Source: Sporopachydermia quercuum
Lineage: Eukaryota; Ascomycota; Sporopachydermiomycetes; Sporopachydermiales; Sporopachydermiaceae
DNA length: 64,000 nucleotides
Direction: 5' to 3'
Assembly: GCA_001599295.1 (NCBI GenBank)
Contig: BCGN01000005.1
Span: forward strand, 1-64,000
Part shown: positions 42,652-50,868 of the stretch, in pieces
How positions within the stretch are numbered: position 1 is the first letter of the stretch
Layout of the letters: each line of letters starts with the position of its first letter
Notes under the pieces: model-generated
Told to the model about the DNA's origin: nothing
The model's input: only the letters and a program-made list of their open reading frames with translations
The model's database searches: none
Program-made: the position numbers and the translations under genes

Positions 42652-43317
42652 ATGACTACCACTAGTATAAATGACATTTCATCACCGAACGGAAATCTTC
42701 TTGATGTGGGAGACAATCTCAACACAACAAGCGTGACTGCTTCTCCTAAATCAACTTCAAGCTTGAACACTACTCAACCTCAACATAGAAGAAGATCATC
42801 CAGTATCGTTATATCCCATGTTGAACCAGAATCAATAGAAGACCAAATTGATCAAGCATCTCTACCTAACTTGAACGCAAGTTGGGTCCACGATAAAGGT
42901 GCTTGGCTTATCCATATCGTTATTATAACTTTGTTAAAGATGTCTTACAACCTCATTCCTTATATCACTCAAGAATGGGCATGGACATTAACAAATATTA
43001 CATATGTCATTGGATCTTATATTATGTTCCATCAAGTTAAAGGTACTCCTTTTGATTTCAACTCTGGTGCGTTTGATAATCTAACAATGTGGGAACAAAT
43101 TGATGACGGCGATCAGTATACGCCAGCCAAGAAGTTCCTATTAGGAGTTCCAATTGGATTGTTTTTAATTTCAACACATTATTCTAATTACGATTTGACA
43201 TTATTTGTCATTAATCTTATTGCATGTCTTGTTGTGGTGATTCCAAAGCTACCGAGCAGTCATCGATTAAGAGTCATTTTACCTTTTGTCACTCCTCCTC
43301 CAGGTGTGAAACAGTGA
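42652..43317 (+). CDS. ORM1: Orm1/Orm2-family sphingolipid homeostasis protein
   Basis: ER membrane protein that restrains serine palmitoyltransferase within the SPOTS complex; 221 aa. The N-terminus holds the phospho-regulated segment HRRRSSSIVISHVEPESIED, matching the Ypk1-site region of yeast Orm proteins. The ORMDL core begins LNASWVHDKGAWLIHIVIIT and continues through KGTPFDFNSGAFDNLTMWEQ IDDGDQYTPAKKFL, close to invariant in the family. Four membrane segments lie at about residues 82-104, 107-127, 163-180 and 184-200. Yeasts with one ORM gene cannot be assigned Orm1 or Orm2; the symbol is a family label. Confidence 0.94.
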   Translation: MTTTSINDISSPNGNLLDVGDNLNTTSVTASPKSTSSLNTTQPQHRRRSSSIVISHVEPESIEDQIDQASLPNLNASWVHDKGAWLIHIVIITLLKMSYNLIPYITQEWAWTLTNITYVIGSYIMFHQVKGTPFDFNSGAFDNLTMWEQIDDGDQYTPAKKFLLGVPIGLFLISTHYSNYDLTLFVINLIACLVVVIPKLPSSHRLRVILPFVTPPPGVKQ

Positions 43318-44526
43318 AAAGATGAATAGCGACATAGTTCTTGGTACAATTTATATATCTATTTGTTACAGCTAGTATAAAGATATGTATTTTGTTTCCT
43401 TGGATTTTCATTTCTGTTTTGTTTATTCAGATTTCTTTATATTACAATTTTTTTTCCATACATTATTATCATTATGATTATTCAATAACTATGTTTTTAA
43501 CAATAGTTTCTGACTATGCAATTCGATCATTGATTGACATGAAAACTTATCTCAAGCTGGATTTTATACTGAATATCGAAACCGGATATTGAAATTTGGA
43601 GATTCAGACGGACAAGAAGGGAGATGCAAGGTCAAAGGTGAGATGTACTGTAAAGCTTGTTGCTTGAACTAAGGATGATGAGTCGATATTGATAGTACGA
43701 GTATACCTATAGTTTTAAATTGGCTATTTCATGGGGAGGCCAACTCAAACTTCAATCAAGAGAGCTCAATAGTACTATGCGTCTTGCTTGAGTACTTCAG
43801 AAGCACCAGCTCTTTTACCATCTAAACCGTCTTTAGTCTTCAGAAGGCAATTAGTATTAGTAAATAAATCATCATCACATATTATAATATATCTTATGAG
43901 ATAGTCAGAAGGAAATAGCGTAGACTGTATCTCTCATTCTATTAGGATCGTTTCCTACGAGGTTTCCGAAGATAGTTGAGACTATTGTATTCATAGATAT
44001 TCTTATATCTTGTTTCTTTTTCTTTATTCCTCTTTCTTCTCTTTCTTTCCATTCTTTCGTTCTTTCCATATCCAATTATATAATGAAGATTTCTTCAAAT
44101 AAACGAAGTTGCTGCAAAACTACTGTAACTTCATCGTTATTATGAGATAAGCCTTGAACAGAATGAAGACCCACAAGAATCATCAACCAGTAAGAATATC
44201 ACTCTTTCTTTCTGATTTATATTCTCTCTGAGCGTAAAATCTTCAAATTATTTTAAGTCTATTTTTTCTTCTTATTTCTTACTTCTCAAGTTCTAATAAA
44301 CCCATTTTTCTTCTCCTATGATGGATAAATAATAAATCAATTGATCTATCCAAATCAAATAATCGGGTCTCAACACATTGCATCTCTACATGAAAAATAC
44401 CTTATTGATTCCTACTTATCTTTCTTCCTAACTAGAACGATAATAACAGTTCTTTGAATACAATGCTAATGAAGCGTTAAATAAACAGAATAATTTATCA
44501 GAAAATAGATATGCAATCAGGTTAAA
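43318..44526. other. intergenic region ORM to MHF1
   Basis: About 1.2 kb. No complete gene called. A minus-strand frame at 43837-43775 has protein-like composition (TKDGLDGKRAGASEVLKQDA) behind a possible branch site and AAG acceptor; see findings. T/C-rich tract at 44010-44065. Confidence 0.45.
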
Positions 44527-45033
44527 ATGGATTCTTTATCAGTAGAAGATCAACAAGTAGCTTCAGTATGTTTGATTGCAAAAGGAAACTCATTCTATAA
44601 CATTATTAACATCTTTTTAGCGGCTAAAAGCTTCGATATGGTACACAGTGAATCAAATTATCGAAGCTGAATGCAAACAATTGAAGGTGATACCAAGCGC
44701 CAATTTTACTGCTGCACTCACAGAACTTGTTTTTAATCAAATAGGTAAGCATCTTCTCTCATTCAATCGTAGTCTCGCAACTTTTCATCTCAACTGTACT
44801 CCTAACCTATCGCTATATCAACAGTAACAATGAGTGAGGATCTGGAAGCGTTTGCAAAGTAAGTACCAAAGCAACGTCAACATTCATTTCACCAATACTG
44901 CTTCTAACAAACCACTTTTTATTTCAGCCATGCGAATAGGAAAACAATAATTGTTGATGATGTTTTAATGCTCTGTCGTCGTAATGATAGCTTGAGGCAA
45001 GCAATTGAATCTTTTCGTTTATCTCGTAAATAA
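44527..45033 (+). CDS. MHF1: CENP-S homologue Mhf1, four exons
   Basis: Histone-fold protein that pairs with Mhf2/CENP-X and works with the Mph1/FANCM helicase and at kinetochores. Reading join(44527..44565,44621..44744,44825..44858,44928..45033), 100 aa. Exons encode MDSLSVEDQQVAS; RLKASIWYTVNQIIEAECKQ and on to ALTELVFNQI; VTMSEDLEAFA; NHANRKTIIVDDVLMLCRRN to the end. Pieces align with CENP-S throughout (RLKAAVHYTV, ELTFRQ, DLEMFARHAKRTTI, LARRSNSL in human). Donors GTATGT, GTAAGC, GTAAGT; branch-like ATTAAC, CCTAAC, TTCTAAC; acceptors TTTAG, ACAG, TTCAG. Introns are short: 55, 80 and 69 nt. CTG in DLEAFA sits on a conserved Leu. Confidence 0.93.
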
Positions 45034-45472
45034 CACGTGATGTAAACAGATTCAAATCAGGAAATATGATACTATGTGATATATTTTATTAGTACCTCAG
45101 CTTACGCTGACCTGTAAATATCAGTACAGTGAAGGTCGTCAAGTGAGAATCTGTTCAAATGTTAATTGTTGATATTGCTGATATAACGAATTGCGTTTGG
45201 ACTAGTTGATGGAATTTTGAATTAATGATTGGTTTGTTGTACTAAACTTGCCGAGCCAGCACGTATGAACAGCCTTGAATAAATTTGTGTGATAAGTTTG
45301 GTTGTTTTTCTTTTACTTCCTTGAAATAGTNGAATATCTTAAATTGTTTAGCCAATTTATGGTGGTTGTTTTCACCTTTCTAAAGAGCTCATAGATACTG
45401 ACAGCAAGAGGCAAGCGATCAACTGACTTTCGTCGTCGATATACCATTAGGATCAACTTTGAAATCGTCAAA
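45034..45472. other. intergenic region MHF1 to MRPS9
   Basis: About 440 bases, no gene seen. Confidence 0.5.
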
Positions 45473-46399
45473 ATGAGAGCATTTTCACGATTGGTACATA
45501 ATGTACCAAAAGTCAACATCAGTAGATCAGTAGGAAGATTCAACACGGCCCGATGTATTCATAGAACTGGTGTTTCATTCTACTCAACACAACAAATTGA
45601 TGAACCTTCTGGTGTCAGCCAAGAAGCTGTCACCCCTGAACTAGAATATTTTCGACTGGTCCCAGCCATTAAAACTTTTTTTAACAGAACTGCTTCTCAC
45701 GACGAAATCATGGATCAACTCCAAGAGCTATTAAGGAAGTATCAAGATTTACCAGTACTCGAAGATACAACACTAATCAATCAAACTTACGATAAATACT
45801 CTTTCCCTTCGTTAATGGCTTATAGAAGCAGTCTCAAAAGTGGTAATGTTGGTAACGGTAGGTACAACGATTTTCTTCGAATTATAAGAAGATTAGCAAT
45901 CATTGACCCTCAACTAATGCCGAATGAAATTTCCGAAATTTTACGAGGTTACTCCGGTACTGGTGATATTGTTTCGTTTGACGAAAGAAGAGGGTTCAAA
46001 CCCATTGATCAATTCGGTAGAGCAATTGCTGTTGGTAGAAGGAAAACTGCATCAGCAAAGGTCTCCATGGTTAGAGGTGACGGACAAATATTAGTTAATG
46101 ATCGACCTTTGCATGACTATTTCCCTAGTATTGCTGATAGACTTGAGATTTCATATCCATTAAAAGTTGTTGAAAGCGAAGGTAAATATAATATTTATGC
46201 TTCTGTTATTGGCGGTGGCTTAACTGGTCAAAAAGGTGCTATTAGTTTAGGTATCGCAAAAGCTTTAGTCATGTTCAATCCTCTGTTAAGATCCAGATTA
46301 TATAAGGCTGGTTGTCTTACAAGAGATACGAGGAAAGTTGAAAGAAAGAAGCCTGGTCATGTTAAATCAAGAAAGATGCCTACTTGGGTCAAACGTTGA
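45473..46399 (+). CDS. MRPS9: mitochondrial ribosomal protein uS9m
   Basis: Small-subunit mitoribosomal protein of 308 aa (278 in S. cerevisiae). The first ~40 residues (MRAFSRLVHNVPKVNISRSV) are basic and hydroxylated, a mitochondrial presequence. Residues ~45-180 are the fungal-specific N-domain. The bacterial S9 core occupies ~185-308: FGRAIAVGRRKTASAKVSMV, GGLTGQKGAISLGIAKALVM, then LTRDTRKVERKKPGHVKSRK and a terminal WVKR; the basic C-terminal tail reaches the decoding-site tRNA in bacterial ribosomes. Start is the first ATG of the frame. Confidence 0.95.
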   Translation: MRAFSRLVHNVPKVNISRSVGRFNTARCIHRTGVSFYSTQQIDEPSGVSQEAVTPELEYFRLVPAIKTFFNRTASHDEIMDQLQELLRKYQDLPVLEDTTLINQTYDKYSFPSLMAYRSSLKSGNVGNGRYNDFLRIIRRLAIIDPQLMPNEISEILRGYSGTGDIVSFDERRGFKPIDQFGRAIAVGRRKTASAKVSMVRGDGQILVNDRPLHDYFPSIADRLEISYPLKVVESEGKYNIYASVIGGGLTGQKGAISLGIAKALVMFNPLLRSRLYKAGCLTRDTRKVERKKPGHVKSRKMPTWVKR

Positions 46400-47266
46400 T
46401 TGGCTTTCCTTTCTTTTGCATGTATATATTTCTTTTCAATAGATGTTTATTATAAGGAACTATGTTGATTTGTTGCTACATATCACTCAGTAGAATATCA
46501 ACTAATGGAGTTCATATGCAACCACTACGATAGTATAATTGTAATCAAGATAGCAAAAAAAATCACAGCGTACTAGATCATCTAACGGGCGACAGAGCTA
46601 ACAACGTATTGCTGCCGATACAACTAAAGATATACATTTTGATCCATCATCTTTATTCCATAGCACATGATAGAACTTGAACTTGAACTTGAAGTGCAAT
46701 TATTTACTCTGAATAAAGAACTCCAAAACTTTTCAGTCCACTTCCAACATTCAATTCAGATAATATTGATTGCCTTATTAATTATATAAACCGATTCTTT
46801 CTATCCAATCGTCTTGTAGACCGAAAAATATCAATACTCACAACAAAGCTAACCATTTACAGATCATGAAATAACAATTTTATTTAATAAAAAAAAATAC
46901 TAACTAATAAGAAATAACAATTAGTCACTATCAATGAACTCCTGTTTTCCTTTGTAGAAAAATAATAAATAGAAATTGACGAAAAAACAGTAATAACTAT
47001 CACGTTCTCAGTATTATTTTCCACGTTCCAGATTTCATTACTCTTTTCCTCTGTTTTCTATCCCTTATCAGATGGCTCAGGTCTTTCAACGATAAATGTA
47101 CTCTAATCTTTCTCTAATGAATGTATATTCTGTTAATTATAGAAATTCTTATTTTATCTTCCTCCTTAATAATTTTTAATCAAAAGTTGTTATTCCAATT
47201 AGCAAACAGCTAATCCATTGAACATCATCAGCTACTTCTTCTACTAATTGCATCCTCACTCTTCTC
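46400..47266. other. intergenic region MRPS9 to LYRM2-like gene
   Basis: About 870 bases, AT-rich. Holds three copies of GAACTT at 46673-46690. No gene seen. Confidence 0.5.
46673..46690 (+). repeat. (GAACTT)3 hexamer microsatellite
   Basis: Three perfect tandem copies, followed by GAAG. Intergenic. Confidence 0.85.
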
Positions 47267-49415
47267 ATGATGAACGGCTGGAAGTCATCATTATTATCAG
47301 TGAGAAACCAGTATCAAGTATTGATTAGGAGGGAATTAGCAACAACGTTTCTTGGTAGAGCAAGTGCAAACCGCAAAGCAGTAGGTAGGAAAAGGAAAAG
47401 AGCTTTACCAAAGAATACGTATTCTTTGGAACATGTATGTAAGCATTTGGCGAGAAGGTGATGAGAGTGTGCTTTGAAACAAAAAGGAAAAGAAAAGAAT
47501 TGACATGATGAGAAGAATGAAATGAGCGGGCTTGTTGAAGTGAACAGTCATATATTTATTCTGAAGATGCTGCCGTTTGAGCATTTAATGGAGTTTGATG
47601 AGAATCATTTTCAGATGTTGTTCCACTCAATGGTACTATTAGAAGAGAGCTATGCATATTGTATGCAAAGAATGAGCAAGTGCTCGTAAAATCAAGAGAA
47701 AAAAAGGGATACAGGCCACAAACAAGCAAACATTCCTGACAGTATTAGCAAGTTGAAAATTACCCCATATGCCAATGGCTGAATCAGTGCTCCAAGTTGT
47801 GGTCTACTAATGATTCTAATGATAGTTCAGTTTAAATCAACAAATAAATTGTGATGTCAGGAGTTATCAGAATTTGAGCTTCGAATGATGAGAAGTTGCT
47901 GATTCAGTGGTTTATTCAATTGGTATGGTATTNGGTTCTTGCTATTGTAGTTACTATGGTTCACATGGTGGTAGTTACTATTCATCTGGATTGTACTTAT
48001 TTGCGGTCTGATTAATTGAGAGAAATGATAGCAACAAGTGTACTGGAATGACCAGTAGTTTTTTGTTGCTCAAATGAGCATGAAAGATTCATAATGACGG
48101 TGTGATTTTCAGCTGAGCTCGAGTTCGAACTCTTTGATTGTTCACGGCTGGTTCAATGATCTTTGCTGATTTATCCTTCATAATGATGATCGAGGGTATC
48201 ACTGGAAGAATATCAGAATAGTACATTGCAAAAAAGAGAGTGAGCATTTATCAAACTACCAATATCAATTTCCGAATGCTGCTGTGGAAATCCGTTTTTA
48301 TATTCAACAAGGCTGAAATCGTTGTTTTGTTGAATGAATCACTGCTTTCAGTATCAGTCAAAGATCAGCGAATCCGTACAATGCTGATGACTTAAATAAT
48401 AAAGGAGGAGCTAATCAGGAACGGTTTCCTTTGCTACAACTGACGCTGAATGAATAATGGTAGAAAATAATGGAAAATGAGAATCCTGATTAAAATAGTG
48501 ACTGTTGATGTTGATGATGTATTGAGTCTCTTGGTCAATTAACCAGCAATGGCCGTTATAGAATCTACTGTTTGGACACAAATGCTTGCACCAATGTTGT
48601 CTGAAACAGAAGTCATTGTATAATATAACTTATTTTATTTTATTTATTAAATCAATCATCAGCATCCACTAATCTCCCGTCGTCAATGCACTTTCAAATG
48701 CCGAAATCCTTCTCATAAGAATTCCTGGACTATATTGCTACTAACATCTTCTCACTAGTTCATATATATCTCTAAAGTAAAGAAACTATGGAGATCAATT
48801 GTGCGGTCAAGTTATAAACTTGATGAAATAACAAGGAAGGATTTGCTTGATTTTGCAAGATATGAATTCAAGTCAACTCCAATGGGTGAATTAGTAAGTA
48901 ATCAAGAGCCTTTATGTGTCTGATTGTTATTTCTTCCGAATGATTTGATGAATCATTAAACAATGCACCTTGACGCTCTTCTTTTAATATACGCTGAGAG
49001 GCAGAACATGGCATTCATTGCTACTACCAGAAGATGAGATATTAGGAAATCGGGAAATTGATGGACTCTTCTTTTTAGAGGAAACACTATTAAGACTTTG
49101 GTTTGAGGATGATATATTTCAAATGAGTGTTGTTAAGTATTTCCTCTGCTAAAGCTGACGGATCTATCCTTTTCCTCAATACTTCTTATTTACTTTCGCT
49201 ATTATTTCAACGTTAGCTACCATCATTTTCTTCCTTTTTTCTTTTCTTTTCTTATTTCTAATTAGTTTATCAATCTTACTGACAAATCCATTCAGTCTGA
49301 AATGAGATATCACTTATCGAAAGGCACTAAACAATACAGAGATACTTGTAAGCAGCTTGGATTAGCAACAAATGAAGTGTTTGATGTTGATGAGATTCAA
49401 AGCATCATGCAATAG
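47267..49415 (+). CDS. LYRM2-like mitochondrial LYR-family protein, three exons
   Basis: Reading join(47267..47434,48759..48893,49296..49415), 140 aa. Exon 1 gives a basic presequence-like start (SVRNQYQVLIRRELATTFLG) and ends TYSLEH at donor GTATGT. Exon 2, after TACTAAC (48739-48745) and CTAG, gives FIYISKVKKLWRSIVRSSYK and LLDFARYEFKSTPMGEL, ending at GTAAGT. Exon 3, after TTCAG, gives SEMRYHLSKGTKQYRDTCKQ and stops at TAG. The joined product follows human LYRM2 from PLSLKHFLLRGEVLSLYRKI to NEFRRNKHLTDEETIRMLI, including across both junctions. The LYR tripeptide is LWR here. LYR proteins bind mitochondrial acyl-carrier protein and serve complex assembly; human LYRM2 is linked to complex I. 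Intron 1 is 1324 nt, very long for a yeast; intron 2 is 402 nt with a weaker branch site (TACTGAC). I do not recall a clear S. cerevisiae orthologue. Confidence 0.8.
47435..48758 (+). other. 1.3-kb intron of the LYRM2-like gene
   Basis: No long reading frame on either strand. A 24-codon frame at 48549-48623 (MAVIESTVWTQMLAPMLSET...) is probably incidental. C/D-box-like pieces (ATGATGA near 47887, CTGA later) occur but no flanking stem forms, so no snoRNA is called. Confidence 0.55.
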
Positions 49416-50868
49416 AGAGTGTGGAATTGGAAGATCCGCTGCTGAACGAATTACTAGCTGAACGTTAGATAGAATAAACTCACCGCGTGAAATAGTTCGG
49501 AACCCATCTAGTCAAAGGCGGGAATTGTTTGGATTATTTGCGATATTTTGTGCAGGAAGGAATCTTGCTGCATGGGGCCACTGTAAGTATCTCCAAATGG
49601 TTCTCCCGGCGGAGGAGAAACGCACGTTGAAGCAGCTTTTCAATGGCCCATAACGAATGTGCGTACGGAAGTTTTAGTACGCGAACGAGATAGGATACAG
49701 AGACCATAGATGTTACTGGGTAACGGTGAACTGGTGTTGGTGTAACCATCTCGGCTCTCTCCTTAACCTGTTTCCCTTTAATTGTAGTCTATTAACTGCC
49801 TTACTATTAGAGTGTCTTTCGGCTAGCATTAGAACATCTTTACTATTAGTAGTATTCGGTGTTAGTTCAATAGCATGTGAGAACAGACTATTTGAAAAAA
49901 GCTCTATGTGCAAGGTTGACAGTTTTGGCATAACTAAATGCTGAATCCTGAATACTCAATACTGAATTCTTATAGTAGATACGTTTGAAAAGAGTAAGTA
50001 AATCCAATCTGGCACGGAGCAGAAGAAGTACGGCATCCCTCGCAACAGAAATAGGTATAGTAATAGGATAACCTGTTGTATTCACCGAGCGAAATGAACA
50101 TAAATATCAAAATTGTGAAGCCTCTAATAATACTGGAAAGTTGATTGTTCTTCTCTTCAGTAAGCACAATTCATTTGAAATATTACAAGCATTGCCTTTT
50201 TCAGGAATAATGCAACATATACACATTTTCATCAGCAGTTATTATTCTATCAACTTCCTCCTTTGCATACTTCATCTTCTTCTCATTTAAACCTCATCAA
50301 CAAAAAGTTCCAGGAAATAAACATTTCTAAAGAGAATATTCAATAACAGAGATAAGCAATAAAGAATAAGTAGTTTGTATATTATGAAGCATATTATTAT
50401 GTAAATGTACCAATCCCTGTCACGGAAAGCACGAAAACTAAACACAGATTATTAAAGTAGAAACAGCTATGAGATGGTCGTTCGAGGCAAAAGTCCTTCT
50501 ATATTACAACAAAGCAGTTGAAGATAGAATTATATATTTACAACAGACAATATGATATTTAGATCTATCTGTGATCATGTTATACTATTATAGGTTTATA
50601 GATTTAAAGAGTTATAAACTTGTAGATGCATTGAGATATTTCATGATCATACATTGTTGATATATGCTGTATCATTCCTTCAAAACAAAAGCTGCTTAGC
50701 ATCAAGTCATGGAATACCAATATTTACTAACAAATTCAACCAGACTATCAAACACTTTAAATAAATGTACTATCATTAACTTCATAGCTGATCTATCAGC
50801 TAGAACCCATTCATTCCATTATACGTTCTGGATTCTATCTATCCTATATTATATGTTACTTCCACTGG
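49416..50868. other. long convergent interval LYRM2-like/MDM20
   Basis: About 1.45 kb between two gene 3' ends, far longer than a normal tail-to-tail interval here. Its first part is GC-elevated and rich in hairpins (see ncRNA entry); the rest is AT-rich without coding signs. Confidence 0.55.
49480..49770. ncRNA. candidate structured RNA island, identity unknown
   Basis: GC content rises to about half against an AT-rich surround, with no convincing protein. Perfect or near-perfect pairings seen: TTCTCC/GGAGAA around CGGCGGA (49600-49618); CGCAC/GTGCG enclosing TTGAA/TTCAA (49621-49663); GCGTAC/GTACGC (49661-49682); GTTAC/GTAAC (49711-49723); CGAGATAGG with CCATCTCG (49686-49753, one bulge). 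A B-box-like AGTTCGGAACCC lies at 49494-49505 with two mismatches. It does not match the U1, U2, U4, U5, U6, U3, SRP, RNase P or MRP signatures I can recall. Strand not determined. Confidence 0.3.

Noticed and set aside
47880-48012. C/D-box snoRNA inside the 1.3-kb intron
   Set aside because: ATGATGA and CTGA pieces occur but no terminal stem or C'/D' pair was found.
48978-49149. Open frame inside LYRM2-like intron 2 (reads RTWHSLLLPEDEILGNREID)
   Set aside because: Including it breaks the LYRM2 alignment, which continues directly from exon 2 to the exon at 49296, and it needs a different phase from the exon 2 donor.
49534-49749. 71-codon minus-strand frame in the GC-elevated island
   Set aside because: No family resemblance; the block's hairpins fit an RNA better than a protein.
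49798-49870. Stretch with TTCGGCTAG and TAGTAGTATT recalling U2 snRNA
   Set aside because: Order and spacing do not match the U2 5' region and the branch-binding GTAGTA context is wrong.
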